A stretch of 64,000 bases of DNA from Isoetes taiwanensis (GCA_021234155.1 JAJEKV010000051.1:1796754-1860753), one strand, 5' to 3'; numbered from the stretch's first letter, positions 31,609 through 43,460 are shown. The notes: generated from the sequence alone by a model not told the origin. A program made the numbers and translations.

Positions 31609-34044
31609 TGTAACGGACCTAGGATATTGAGGTAAATTGTGGATTACTTTATTTAAAAGATGCAAAAAAAATATTAATCAAAATATCACGCATGCAGAGA
31701 AATACGTCGTATATGTAGAGATTATACGGACGATATACTGTGGTTAAAAATAAATATAAGTACAGAGAAAAGCATTGGGAAAAGATTGATTGCAGAGGGA
31801 TTGCTGAAGGAGCGAATCGCGTGCAAAGCTCTGGGAGCGTGTTGGAGCGCAGAAAAAGCAACAAGCGGGATTCCAGGTGGGGATCAAGACTTACACCTGG
31901 GGTTTTGGTGCTTGATTAAGTTGTGATTTGAGTAGAGTGATGGTTGTTCTTGTCACATAAGTTTGGAATTTACTCATGTCTTATCTTGAGCTGGGATAGT
32001 AAGACTGCATGTTTATGAACTTTTCACTTGAAGCCATTCTATGTTTTTGAATTAGGGAAGTTCTTGAACTTGGATATGATTTATTAGATTCAATCAATAT
32101 AGAAATGAGCGGAAACATCACCGGAAATGAGAATTGAGCAGAATAATTTAAAAAGTATGAAGAACTGCCAAGGAGATGACAGTACGTAGAAAAGCATGGG
32201 ATTCTTGTTGGTGTCGAAATGCTTAGAAAGTTAAGGAATAAACCTGGAATGGGGCCGATTTGGAACCTGGGATGGCCGATTTGATCTAAAAAGTTGGATT
32301 TAGAATGATAAGGATGGGATTCATGAGCAAAAGCTTGCCTTCTTAACTCTGTTTCCATGCCTAGAACATGCCTAGAATTAAATGTTTCGGACCCCAAGCG
32401 GATCGATTCCAGCCAGGAAACACACAGAGGAAGATTTGGCAGGTTAGGATCAGATTGATGCCAGATCCGGCAGTTCCTGGTCTGACTTTTATCAGGAAGA
32501 AAAATCAGTAGAATTGTCTCCTTCGGCCATAAATGATAAGATTTGGCCTGGAAATCTCAGTAAAAGCCGGAATCGGCAGGATTTCAGAGGTCTTGGCATG
32601 GATTCGATGGCCTGGAGGCCAAATCCGCATTTGCGCAGCCGAAGTTCGTGGGTCAGCGTGGTTAGGGTTAGGTTAAAATCAACGAAAATGTTAAAAACGT
32701 TAACAATTGAGTAATTATTAGTAAAGTAGCATAAAGTAAGTTAAGTTTAAGCTAAGGCTATGAGTTAAGGTAAATATCAAGGGTTAGCTGGAACCATGAG
32801 TTGGGTGAGGAATTTATTTGAGATTGAGGCCTAAGTAAGGAGTTTATGCTAATGGATATACGTAATTTACGATTACAATATGAGTAGTCTTAAAAATTAG
32901 CTAGCTATATATTTAACCTTGGAATTAGCTAAATTGAAGTGGGAAAAGAAAATACAAGGCATAGGGGTTAGAATGTTATGGATTAATATTATTAAAGTCT
33001 CTAATAACCTTATTGTTAGTGAATCTATGAAAGATATAGACGTCATTTTTAATTTAATAGTGAAGGTTGCATTTTTGCATTATTAAGGCTATGGTTGGAC
33101 ATTTCATGTTACATAAAGTGTGAATTATGGAATGTATTTGATGTTGAGTATGTTAAGGCATGGGCATGATGGTGAATTGTATGTAATTGTATATGGTAAA
33201 ATTCTTTGATATAGACCTCTGGGGCCGGAGTCTAGGTGCGATGGTCTAGACTCACGGTTTGCACAGTGCTATGTAAATGGTATTTTGAATATCGGGCGTT
33301 GGTTCCGTAAGGTACAACGTCATGCACAGTAAGTGATCCTCCAATGCTGGACGCAGCGTGGATGGGTGTGTACACACGTGGTTACCCCGCCTCTATGTCA
33401 CTGGCCTGATCAGCCGAGTTGACCTTGCTCAGACCCAGAGGAATATTGGTTGCAATGTTGATGCTATGGTTGCTTGGCTAGTGTATATGTGGTATTTAAT
33501 GCTAGAATCAAGTTGCAATGGTTGTGCTTAGCATAATTATGCATTGTGTTTATGTTGGTTGGACTAGTAACTTGGATTGCAGGGGCGAGGTTACGGTAAG
33601 GCTAAGTTATTGTTCTAAGTTAATGCTTGTGGTAATTGATGCTTGATATATTTTAAATCTCCGATCCCCACTTAGTCCGTGTGACTAACCCCGTGGTTAA
33701 ATGGTGTAAGCAGAAGTGCGAGATGTTCCGGAAAGTAGCCAAGCTGCAGAAAGGCGAGAGTAGGAGTGTGTGGATTGCTAGACCATATATTTGCTTAACA
33801 TTCTTATTATCATTATGGATTGGCTTAAAACTATAATTATTTTTAAACTTGGTTGTTGTGTGGGGTTTTGACGTGCAATGGCAAGTATAGAATTTTTTGG
33901 GACCTTAGAGCACGTATAAAGATTAAATTCTTTACCTAAGTATGCATGTATTAATTTCTTGAGTTGCAAAGGCTTAATAGATCCAACGGTAGAGATCGAT
34001 GGGATCTCCAGTTACCGAGAGGTTAACTGGCCAGGCCCGTCACA
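31609..34044. mobile_element. Solo LTR, 2,436 bp, with 5-bp target duplication
   Basis: The left end is TGTAACGGACC and the right end GGCCCGTCACA, so it runs TG...CA with inverted ends. GTAGA flanks both sides (31604-31608 and 34045-34049). The inside is non-coding, with an LTR-like transcription region. It interrupts the first coding exon of the transposase-like gene; the reading frame is continuous across the empty site. A Ty3-type origin is likely from texture but not proven. A solo LTR arises by recombination between the two LTRs of one element. Confidence 0.85.
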
Positions 34045-34575
34045 GTAGAGAGTTTGACAGTCTGCATGGAGTCCCAGAGGCTCCTTATAACGATGCTCTT
34101 GGCTTCCAAATCCTTTAATTCTTCACCTATGAATTTTTCCAATGTTTTATCCCTCAAAAAATCAAGTAAAATTTCTTTCTTCGTGCTATCCTCCATTCTT
34201 TTGGTCTGTTTATGGAAAGACGTTAGCAAATTAAGGACAATACGGCGTTTACTGCTTGCACTTCTTGATGAACCGGATCCTTCTGCCAATTCTGCAAGCT
34301 CCAATTTTTCTTCTCTTCTTCTTTTCCCCTGGCGTCTTTTCTTCAACATTTCTTGTTCCTTGGTTCTTCTTCGTTTTCTCCTGTCTGAAATGCCGGTTTG
34401 TGTAGAGATTACCTCATTGACATCCATATCCACAATGGATTGGAGCTCGCAGCAGGGAGGGAGCCAAAGAACAGGACGTAGGCAAAGAACAGAAAGGGGC
34501 CAAAGAATAGGAATTTGAATTTGAATTTTAGTTTTTGAAATTAGAATTTCCCCCACAGCTGAGCGGGACTCTATT

Positions 34576-34583
34576 CTTAAATA
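34576..34583 (-). promoter_or_regulatory. TATA-like box of the transposase unit
   Basis: On the minus strand TATTTAAG lies about 150 bp before ATG 34427 and about 100 bp inside the right TIR. This is a suitable place for the element's own promoter. Confidence 0.45.
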
Positions 34584-34680
34584 CCGGCAGCTGAGCGGTG
34601 CCATAATTATACTTTCATACCACAAAAGTGGTGGATGCAACGCCACATTTTGGGGGGACAGGGGGGACAGCCGAATTGGA

Positions 34681-34706
34681 ACACCACAGCGTGCTTTAAC
34701 CCGTAC
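34681..34706. repeat. Right terminal inverted repeat of the 12.6-kb element
   Basis: ACACCACAGCGTGCTTTAAC then CCGTAC. Its reverse complement matches the left TIR at 22146-22171 except one base. Confidence 0.85.
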
Positions 34707-34773
34707 GTACTTTTTTATCTTATGGTGTAATAATTTTTCCTACTCATTGACTAAAAATGGTGCAATTTACCTA

Positions 34774-37700
34774 GGTCAATGGTGCCTCTCCAACTCAAGA
34801 TGGTGTGCAACATATTGAAAAGAGCAATATCAATGAAAAACCAACTCCTAGCAAGAATGTTGAAGAAAAACAATTAGTCCTCTATAGTAGGGTGCAATGG
34901 AGTAACAAGAAGGTGAGAATCATGCACAAGTGCAACAAGGAAATAGTAGGCCAATGAGTCATTGTGCTAGCAGATCCTGGTCAAGCTGTTAATGATGAAA
35001 GGCTAGGGGAAGACAATATTGGTATTGCAATTTCGATGTTGGAAGACAACTGGAAAGGTAAAGGTTTGGGTGACAAGGAATGTTTTGGTTGTGTCAAGCA
35101 ATTGGAGGTTCCTTGCATCATGGCATGGCCTATAAGTAGTGTTCAATTTGTGGAGGATTATATTTTTCCAGAGCCTGAGGTTGTTGGGGACAATGATTGT
35201 CTTGATATTGATCCATTGGCAGTTGGAACTCTAAACCAGGCAAAAGGGGAGAAGTATCAGTTGCCAGACATTATCCTAGCAAAAGAGCCAAGTTGATTAG
35301 TGACACCAAACGTGAGACAATGGTGAAGGTTAGGGGCTCAGATTGTTGTTGGAGTGCTTGTATGCAATTCTTTACAATAGAACAATTGGTGGAAGCAAGA
35401 GCCACTTTTCAAGAGTACACTGTTGATGAGAGGAGGACCTACATGTACACAATCTTCGAGCATGCACTTCAGGATGAAAGAAACCCAAACAGAAAAAGAT
35501 ACCCTTTGCTAGGCAAATGGATATGTGCAAAAGCATGGCAGAAAATCCATGCAATTCCAACTTCTTCATGGCATAATTGGCAAAAAAAACAGGCAGAGGG
35601 GAACAGGATTGCTTTACATGGAAATAATGGTTTGTTGAGACCAACAGCTAGGACCTTGGCTGAAAAATATATTGATTTCAATGCAGAGTCTATGCCACAC
35701 AAAAGCAGAAGGGATGAAAAGGGAAGAGCAGTTGTTGAGAAAAGGTTGCCATCACATTGTACTCAAAAGAGTATTTTGGAAGAAGTGAATTCCCTACTTC
35801 GAGAATTGGGAATTCTTCCAATATCCCAACCTAGCTTTAGTAGGTTATGGAAGAAGCATTTCAATCATGTCACTATAGCAACTTCAAACAACTTTGCAAA
35901 GTGCAATTTATGTGCTAAGTTGAAGGAGACTCTTGATAAGACTGTGCAACCTAGTCAAAGGGCTAGGATAAGGGAGCATATGAAGGACCATATGACTGAC
36001 CAACTATCATGTAGATCATGTTATTGGATGTGGAGGACTTTATCTGCATTGGAACCCAATAACTATTTATGTATTATACATGACAAGATGGACAAACAAA
36101 AGACTTGTCTTCCACAATTCAAGTACATACCAAAGTCGTCATGTGGAAGATCATACCCTTTACAGATCTCAATGACTGGGGCAATATTGCATGGGCAGAC
36201 TCAAACCTACTATGGCCATTTTAGTTTGGAGTTGTGGAGTGATGGTCCAGATTTTCATATTGGGAGTATCATGAGGTGTTTGAGAAACTATGAAAATGGA
36301 TACAATGGTCACCTTCAGGACCCTACAGCTAGCCAGGCACTACATAGAGCATTGTTAGATGGAAACCCTAAAAATATTGAAAAGTTCAGCAAGGCAAGGT
36401 TTAGGAAGCATGGGTCTAATGAACATGTTGGAGCTTCAACTTCACGTGCTAGACCTCAAGATCTACCCAAAAGGTTTCTCTTGCAACTTGATAATTGTGC
36501 TGGCCAAAATAAGAACAGGTGGATGTTTTCTTTCCTATCCTACTTAACAGCTGTGGGGATATTTGAAAGAGTTAATTTAGGGTTTCTTATGCCCGGGCAT
36601 ACCCATGAGGATGTGGATGCATTATTTGGCAAATATAGTTGTATACTGAAGCAACAGACGGTGACCAACTTTCCTAGGCTAATGGAAATCTTGCATGAAT
36701 GCACTACTCCAAACCCTATAGCTTCTCTCATAGAAGAGGAAGAGCTTTGTGGATGGTTATACATTGGATCTTGAAGGTCATTCCAGGCCTCTGCAGTTCA
36801 CTTTTTGGGTGAGAGATGGGATTCCAATCTTCCAATGGAAAATGAGACCTTCAGAGGATGAGTGGAGAGGAGGGGAGGAAATATGGCGTAGAGATGAGAA
36901 TGGCAAGCCTATGATACCTCCAAGTCAACCAAAAGCTCTAAAACCTACTGAAGAAGTGAAGCAATTGGGATTGACTAAGGAAGGAATCCAGGACTATATA
37001 AAGCATTGGCAAACCAATCCAGATGACACCAACCGTGCCTTGGTGGCTTACTTTGAAGAAGGTGGTGATTAACCCGTTGGGGAGATAGACACATCCTCGG
37101 ATGAATTGAAAGAAGGGTGGTTGCCTAAAACTAGGTGGAAGACCTTAGCAGTCTTGAGGATGTTGATGACACTGTAAGTAGCATTCGCAAGCAATATGCT
37201 CCTCCTCCTTCTGACAAACACTATGTTGGTCCTAAGAACAATAGGCCAAAGTTTCTAGGCATGGATGCTTATGAACCAGGGATAGGTTCAATACCTTGTA
37301 CGTTTTATACGGAATACGTATGAATTGTATGATACGGCACATATTTGCCGTATAAAACGTAAAAAATTGTGGAAGATTTTCGTCTGTGAAAAAACAACGT
37401 GAAAGCCGCTTGAAAATTTTTCGCGTGATTTAAAATACATATCGGTGTGGTTCGGGCTGAAGTATTTTCTATCGCCGAAAAAAAAAAAAAAAAAAAAATT
37501 TTTTTTTTACGGATTTTTTAAAAAAAAAATTTTTTTTTTTTTTTTGAATTTTGGCAAAATAACGTGAAAGCGTCTTGTGAAAATTTTTCGCGTACGCAAA
37601 AAAAAAAAAAAAAAAAATTGCAGCGGTTTTCAAGTTTTTCGCGTGGTTTCGCGGAAGGAAATTTTTTTCCCACGGCGAGGTTTTAATACGTTAAATACGT

Positions 37701-38158
37701 ATTTTATTAAAAAATACGTATTTTTTGACTTTATACGTCAGGAATTTTAATTTTGTACGTATAGAACCTATCCCTGTTATGAACCTTCCACTGACTTGGA
37801 ATGCCACCAATTTGTGGTAGTAAAGCCAGCAGATTTAGATACATATCCAGTGTGGTTGGGGTTCACTATCTCTGATATTTGCAAAGAAGAAAGTAATATT
37901 AACTTCAACCATGTGCGGGTGGAATGGTGGTGTCCAGTGCATCAGTTGACCAACGTATCGGATAAAGAAAGGTAAGATTGTTGGACAAAGAGATGGAGGA
38001 GAAATCCGAGTGATCCTGATCTTTGGCTAGACTATGAAAGTGTTTTGTACTCATGGACTCCAAACACTATTCCAGCTAGAAATGCGAGAATTACAATACC
38101 TCAGGATGTCAGGAAGAAGGCTATGATATCATGGGGGTGCTTGAAGAAAGTTGAATAA
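34774..38158 (+). pseudogene. DUF7869-type transposase-like gene, split by a MITE
   Basis: An exon may begin at about 34,774 after an AG acceptor. One frame (34964-35296) then shifts into the main 493-aa frame (35293-36774). This has KCNLCAKLKETLDK and CRSCYW zinc-like pairs, then a core LLQLDNCAGQNKNRWMFSFL and GFLMPGHTHEDVDALFGKYS. The LDNxxGQNKN and GHTHEDVD motifs are the hallmark of DUF7869 proteins, believed to be RNase-H-fold transposase relatives. The frame shifts near 36,760 and again near 37,075. It is interrupted at 37277-37776 by a MITE, and resumes with ECHQFVVVKPADLD and WLGFTISDI to TAA 38158. It is dead by several frameshifts. It starts just outside the right TIR of the 12.6-kb element, which may have inserted into one of its introns. 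Confidence 0.75.
37277..37776. mobile_element. 500-bp hAT-type MITE in the DUF7869 gene
   Basis: The ends are CAGGGATAGGTTC and its exact reverse complement GAACCTATCCCTG. The 8-bp direct repeat TTATGAAC flanks it (37269-37276 and 37777-37784). A CAGGG end plus an 8-bp duplication is the hAT signature. The body is AT-rich with A and T runs and encodes nothing, so it is non-autonomous. The host coding sequence continues on both sides. A related remnant is at 6.6-7.06 kb. Confidence 0.92.
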
Positions 38159-38576
38159 CTATGTAAATTTTTGTTATCACGTTTTTATGATATGGTGCTA
38201 TATTGTGAAATATTGACTATTTTGTAAACGTTTTCATAATTTTGAGGTGAAATGTGTGAATTTGAATATGCTACTAAAAACATGCAATATGAAATTTGTC
38301 CCAAAATTAAGACATAATCCCAATTTAATTGAATGATGGTTCTTGCTCTATTCAATGCAGTACAAGGCAATCAACAAAGTGGGGGAATCCTCAATTCAAC
38401 CTTTGGACCTAGCGCCACTCGACACACGAAGGGAGCAAAGCCACATTCACGAGATTGAGTCCTCGGAGTACGAGTACCACAGCATAACATCAGGGCCACC
38501 AGCACTGCAAATCGAGTAGGATTACGAGCAGCTAGGGGAAGAAAACCCAAGTTAGGAAAGCAGAGAGGCGACAAGG

Positions 38577-38900
38577 ATGGAGAGGCGCATAGCGAGGCAC
38601 GATGATGAAATCAGGCAGGCCTATGAACCATCAATCGGCATCACAGCCCTATCGCCAATAGTCATCGATGGAGAGGAGTATATCTTGGCAAATGACATCC
38701 TCAACCTTCCTTACTGCCAAGAAGAAGGGCTTAGAATCGACGAGCTCTTAGGCTTGATGGCAAAGGAGCAGCAAAGTGACTTCATCGACTACTCCTATCA
38801 GGAAATCCCAAGGGAGCTAGCAGAGCGACACTCTTACGCCGGGGAGACAATGTCAGATATAGCTGCCTACGAGCAGATAAGAATAAGAATAGGTTTTTAG
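38577..38900 (+). pseudogene. Retroelement ORF of unknown function, copy A
   Basis: A 107-aa frame starting MERRIARHDDEIRQAYEP, acidic, with IVIDGEEYILANDILNLPY. The same frame extends upstream to about 38,375 with two stops. In copy B the ATG is changed to AGG, but the rest is conserved. No family is recognised; it may be a fragment of a retroelement polyprotein. Confidence 0.4.
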
Positions 38901-39337
38901 CGTCCAGGGGACCAATTGGCCTATGAGACCCAAACCAAAAAGAGAGCAGCAAGCCTATTACTGACAGGATTAAAAAACCCCCGCCCCGAAGGGTTTTCGA
39001 GGGAAAAACCTTAGCAGTAATAAGTATGCTGGCACGCTATACAATTGTATAGGACAGTTCAATGTCGTCCCGTAGGACACAACTGAGTCCGTGCATCCAT
39101 AACCTCCTGGAGGTATGACCCCAACAAACCCACTGATGTCGTAGTCAATAACTGATGCAGCAGCTGGCCAGGCACTAGTAATCAAACATATCGCTCTCGG
39201 ATATGAGCAAATGCTGGGCAGATCTGGAGGGCATGACATTCATCCTCAATGGCACACTGGTGGCAACACTGGCAAAGCCTTTGCTCCCATGCTTCCCGAG
39301 CCCAACGTCCTATTTCAATACGGAGGCGATGTGCACC

Positions 39338-40645
39338 CTATTTCAATACTCGAGCCCAACGTCCTATTTCAATACGTCTGCGCTTCTTCATGGGAAGCTG
39401 GGTGTACAAGTACTGGTGTGGGCCTCTCGTGAGCCTAGGATTGACTTGCTGCTGATAGTGTGCCAGGTTAACGTGCGTCAGAGCATCTGCATCCCAGAGC
39501 TTGCGAAGGAAAGTAGCATCTAGGTACAGCTTAAGTGCCTTGCGATCTTTCTTTGTCTTGACACGACGACTGCTTTGCACGCACACCCCGTGAGAACCAC
39601 TGAGCTTGCTTGTCTTTCCAACAGGATTTCAAGCGTTGGGGACCCATCGCCATGGCCAAAGCAAGGTTGGGCAAGCGTGTATCAGTCATAGCGACCACCT
39701 TCTGGAAGTAAACGATATGGCGCTCCAATGTAGCCCGTTGAAGGGGTAGAAAGCCTGTCTCCTGGAGTAGGATCTGGTATGGAACTATGGACTTCACCCC
39801 AAGGGCCCGTGCCAAGAAGGCCTTACGCGCGCACTTTCCGAGGTCATTCTAGGTGCTGAGGGATATCACTGGACCCCACACTTCTGCCCCATACAAAAGG
39901 ACCGGCTCGATCAAGGCCCAGAACAAGTGTGACTGGTGGCCCCAGGCATACAACTCTGCCTTGTGGCTGTTGTTCTGCATGGCATATAGTGCTTTCCAAC
40001 CCGCCCACCACCCGCCGATGGATGGCAGCATCCCCAATGGGTGGCTCCAGAGAGATGTATCGTCAACAGGAACCAATCATTCCAGAGGAGGAGTTTCAAG
40101 AAATCCAAAGCAGATTGTACAAACTAGGAAGAGGCCCAAGATCTAGCTGAACAGTTCGTTCCAAGAGTATGTGGGAGGCATCCAGTAGCATCAACCTGGA
40201 GAGCGCAACTACCATGTGGAGAGACCATGAAGACCTCTTGGCATTAGACGTCTACGGCGAAGCAGCTCAGAGAAAGGGCACAGGTTTGAAGGCCATAGGA
40301 AAGGGTAAGACACTCTGGTACTATCTTCCAGTCCTCAGCCAGGGGCAGATGATAGTTTTTCACAGGGAGTTCAGCCCACGAGGAGAAGAGTCGGTGGAAC
40401 TCCTCATAGCACTCTTTGGCTTCGGGCAGCAAGCCAAGCTGAGTCCCATAACAGATCATATCATTATTTTTAAGAGATCCGTGGCACTCCACTGCCTTGA
40501 CTTCGCCAGGGGTCACCTCAGGGATGCAACGTTGACGGTAGTGGCGACAACGGCACCCGAACTCCCTGCACCCCAAATGGCTCGAGCACTCGAAGGGGGA
40601 TCTTCTAGAAAGATCTTGCGGAACGTCGGCAAAGGACTTCTTCAA
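39338..40645 (-). pseudogene. LINE reverse-transcriptase fragment, copy A
   Basis: Minus-strand frames, in order: FADVPQDLSRR after a DLKK (RT motif A region, about 40,640), then ALIEPVLLYGAEVWG (about 39,910), ARALGVKSIVPYQILLQETG (about 39,810), and a C-terminal RLPNLALAMAMGP segment. These are the usual features of the RT C-terminal side of plant LINEs. Frames shift between them. It is inserted antisense into the composite block. Confidence 0.65.
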
Positions 40646-40961
40646 ATCTATGAAGGGGCATCGAAGATGAACACTCCTGCTTTCACTTATCTTCTAATTG
40701 CATTAAATGTCTTCACTCCTATGTATTATCATGTATCTTACATAAATGTATAACACTTATATATTAATTGCTATAAACTGTCCTTGACTTATAAGTGGAA
40801 TTTTGACATGATTTCTTTTATACCTAACAATAATTCATTTGTAAATAAGGATGAATAATGTATAACCTAAGTAACAGCATTGATGGCCAATACTTGCAGC
40901 CAGGAACATCGGCTCAGGGTCTCAAGGCCAAGGCCGGCAGCACCAATGGCTCCCTAGATTC

Positions 40962-41540
40962 TTGTTTGGGCGAGAACAAGACGACAACAATGATGAAATG
41001 TCGGTGGAGACAGTAAATGCAAGGCTCACGCAAATGAGGAACCAGATGCACCAATTGCTTCAGTGGGCAACCTCATTGATGAATGCTCAGGAATACGGAC
41101 CTCCACCACAACCTCCACCTCTAATGCAAGGCGTTGATGAAGCTCCACAGCCAGAAGGGGAAGAGAATCAAGGAAATGTCAGGGACAGGAAGAGAAAAAG
41201 GAGAAGCAGAAAGAGCCCAACACCATCAAGCTCTAGCGTATCAGATACCTCTGACAGCCAGACCGGTAGCAGCTCCGAGAGCGAGTCAGATGCATCACAG
41301 AGGATAGGAAAAAGAACAGGAAGGCAGATGATTACCAGAAGAAAATGGATAGTTCCATGAGTAATGTCTGGAAGACGAGGAAGCTTGGTCAGTTTTCAGG
41401 TAAAGACAGGTCAGGCATGGAAGCAGAAGCGTGGCTTGATGAGATGGAGGAATTTGGGAATTCCTATGGCATGAAAGACGATGGCCAAAAGCGGTCATTC
41501 TTGGGCAGAATCCACTTGGAATTGAGGCGCTCGAGCTGAT
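40962..41540 (+). pseudogene. Ty3-type gag-like ORF, copy A
   Basis: The first frame (40962-41360, 132 aa) is Gln/Pro-rich then has a basic patch (RDRKRKRRSRKSP) and a Ser/Glu/Asp tail. After a frame change, LGQFSGKDRSGMEAEAWLDE follows with MKDDGQKRSFLGRIHLEL, the start of a retrotransposon gag domain (FxG...AxxWL pattern). The capsid core is cut short at 41,540 and no protease or polymerase follows. Confidence 0.5.
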
Positions 41541-41819
41541 CTGACCAGCCTCAGGCGCATTTGGAGCTACCGTTTGGGAGATACGAGCCTCTTGAGTAAA
41601 TCTTGCTTGCTGTAGTTAGGCGCTAGGAGAACCTTGAGCTTTAGATGGTTGTTATATTGATTCTGCAGGTTAGGCGCCTTGATTCTATGCATTGGATTTT
41701 AGGTTGGCTTAAAGTCTAGGGCGGCGGAGTGTGGAACCTAGCTACTGGGATTAGCGCATTGAGGTAGGCATCTTCATAACTGAATGCTTGCTTTCATGCT
41801 CTCTATCTATCTGGGCCGC

Positions 41820-42235
41820 CTCGGTGTCATGTGATGGATCCTATGCTGGAAGTGTCTGCAGGAGGGGCGGTTGGATGTGCACCCTTAGCCATTCTGACAT
41901 TGGGCCTAGCATGGTCGTTATGCCATGAACTCCATCTGCTATTGACTAGAGAGGTTGGAACCTATGACTGCACACTGGGATTAACCGAGACCTTAGGTAG
42001 ATCTCTTTGTTAATCTCCCTTTACGCGCTGCACACTCTTAGGCTTGTGGGTTGCCATTATGATGCTTGACTCAGATGGTTGATTCTGTGCTGACCTTGTA
42101 TTCATCACGATTACAGAGTGGGAGTCGACGAGGTGTCGTTGCTCGGCATGTCGGGAGAGTGCTCTGGCTACCGTATGATGGCAACAAGCAGGGTGGCTCC
42201 TTCCCGGGGTGTTACATCTAGTATCAGAGCAATGG
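41820..42235 (+). mobile_element. LTR 3' part and primer-binding site, copy A
   Basis: The segment ends GGTGTTACA at 42216, followed by a near-perfect tRNA-iMet-type site (GTATCAGAGC at 42221-42230, then AATGG). This is the usual plant retrotransposon PBS. The same LTR family occurs in copy B, at 47.8 kb (reverse), 49.0 kb and 50.0 kb (reverse). Its 5' end is missing here by deletion. Confidence 0.7.
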
Positions 42236-43096
42236 TTTTGTGTGACCTTGGGCCACCTTGTTGATTCTTATGAATTCGAGTGTTCACAAGTTGTGACGCT
42301 CACCCTTGGAAAGGATACTCGGAAAAATTTTGTTGCATTTTTCTCTGGTTAATTACGTCAGGCTAGAAGGCCCTAGGAAGTCCTCTGATAGATAGTTACG
42401 ATAACCACGAACTAGTGTACTGCAGGAGAAGAGCTTAAGATCGGGGACACTGACATCGATCGCCGACGACATTCCCAATTGTGAGGCCTTAAGCAGGAGA
42501 ATGAGCGTGGGATAACCTTAAAATTTTAATTTAGTAAGTACAGAGGTAGAGTTAATCAGATTCAGGGAAATGGTGATAAGTATATCAGTTGCCAGTGACA
42601 ACCTTGCAGAGGAAGAGATTTCAACAGAGGAATTAAGGAGACTTCCCATATTGAGCCGCTTAGTTTAGTGAAATTGGTAGAAGCCTAAGTTGAAGTTAAA
42701 AGGAGAAAAAGAGTAGCTACCAGTATAAGGACCCTTAATTGGCAGACATATACATCAAAGAAATCCAATAGAAGAGTATATGAGATTCTCACTGTTGAGC
42801 TGCTTAATATGGTAGAGATAATGAAAGATTAAGCCAAAACCCTCCAAAATTTGAGATAAGGGGGTAGTAGGCAAATGAAGAACAGGATAGAGGGGAGAGG
42901 CAGTCCCAAATTAGCAGTTGGAGGCTTGGGAGAATTCTTACCCAAACTATTCAAAAGATTCGTCAAATTTCCAAAGATGGCTTGAGAATGAGTACTAAGA
43001 CCTATGGGAGAGCAGGCCCATGGGAAATTACACCAAATTTGGCAAAATACGCATGACCCGGATTAGAATAGAATAGAATAGAATAGAATAGAATAG

Positions 43097-43460
43097 ACAT
43101 TAACGTCCCTTGTGCCCTCAGGCCCGTGGACTTGTGTAGCATGGGCGAGCTCCCTGAAAGGGCGCTACTAGCACATCACGCTGTTATGATGTAGCCTTTT
43201 CTGAAGGCTGACTTTTTTCTATTATTACCGGCATCCCGCTTTACTTTGGCTTCATGGTCGTGCAGTGATGCGTCGTTATCAATCAGCTTTTAACTGAACA
43301 ATTTGTGTGGGGTTTATGAGCCGCTTTTGTGCGGTTCATATTACAAACCCTCTTTCCCTGTCTATGACCTGGGCTACATTAGTGACGCCGATTACTATCA
43401 GGATTAAAAAACCCCGCCCCGAAGGGTTTTCGAGGAAAAACCTTAATAGTAATGGGCTCA
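43097..43460. repeat. Retroelement 3'-end-like repeat with GC hairpin
   Basis: After the (GAATA)n tail, TTAACGTCC opens a block ending with AGGATTAAAAAACCCC, GCCCCGAAGGGTTTTCGAGG and AAAAACCTTA. The latter motif also closes the block at 38,960-39,020 and at 56,960-57,020. A related AACGTCC... GGATTAAAAAC block lies at 52,820-53,000. Likely tails of one non-LTR retroelement family. Confidence 0.5.

Larger units (their letters stand above)
27563..34427 (-). pseudogene. Transposase-like gene of the TIR element (split by solo LTR)
   Basis: The likely start is ATG 34427-34425 (MDVNEVISTQTG), about 150 bp after a TATTTAAG box and 280 bp inside the right TIR. The N-terminus is basic (RRKRRRTKEQ). 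Coding runs to 34050, is cut by the solo LTR, and resumes at 31603 in the same frame. It then has an HTH-like segment, KISQRDLGKVLGVHPRNLQK. An intron with minisatellite DNA follows (about 31242-29435). Later exons give CTCTAMFVDHMN, a GNCELCG zinc-like motif, DFVENYTFKEQ, FSDGAASQFKASR (Asp at about 28556) and FFGSNHGKGEHDG. The Asp/Asp/Glu-like positions fit an RNase-H-fold transposase, unproven. Frameshifts near 29,330, 28,960 and 28,720 and in the C-terminus mean it is inactive. Similar uncharacterised proteins are known to me from plants and animals. Confidence 0.65.
22146..34706. mobile_element. 12.6-kb TIR DNA transposon with two convergent gene units
   Basis: The ends are 26-bp inverted repeats, 22146-22171 and 34681-34706, differing at one base, beginning GTACGGGTAAAAGCACGCTG. 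Just inside both is a matching small hairpin (CCACCTTTGTGG left, CCACTTTTGTGG right when read inward). A plus-strand unit begins at 22,378 and ends near 27,355; a minus-strand transposase-like unit begins at 34,427 and ends near 27,563, so the two meet tail to tail. No clear target-site duplication was found; only a TA at each edge is possible. Later insertions are a solo LTR, a MITE and (CCA)n arrays. The superfamily is not assigned. Confidence 0.75.
38290..43096 (+). mobile_element. Composite retroelement block, copy A
   Basis: This ~4.8-kb block is nearly identical to 56,289-61,757. In order it holds a short ORF region, a CCCCGCCCCGAAGGGG-type hairpin repeat, antisense LINE pieces, a gag-like ORF, an LTR end with primer site, and a leader-like region ending in (GAATA)n. 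Relative to copy B it lacks about 660 bp (after about 41,805) that contains most of the LTR body. No target-site duplication was seen, so it may be a segmental duplication rather than two insertions. Confidence 0.75.

Noticed and set aside
22146-34706. Assigning the element to CACTA, Mutator or PIF/Harbinger
   Set aside because: The TIR does not start CACTA, no 9-bp or 3-bp TWA duplication is visible, and the transposase motifs do not clearly fit any of them.
42217-42235. Possible tRNA gene
   Set aside because: Only the ~12-base tRNA-iMet complement is present, as expected for a retrotransposon primer site; there is no cloverleaf.
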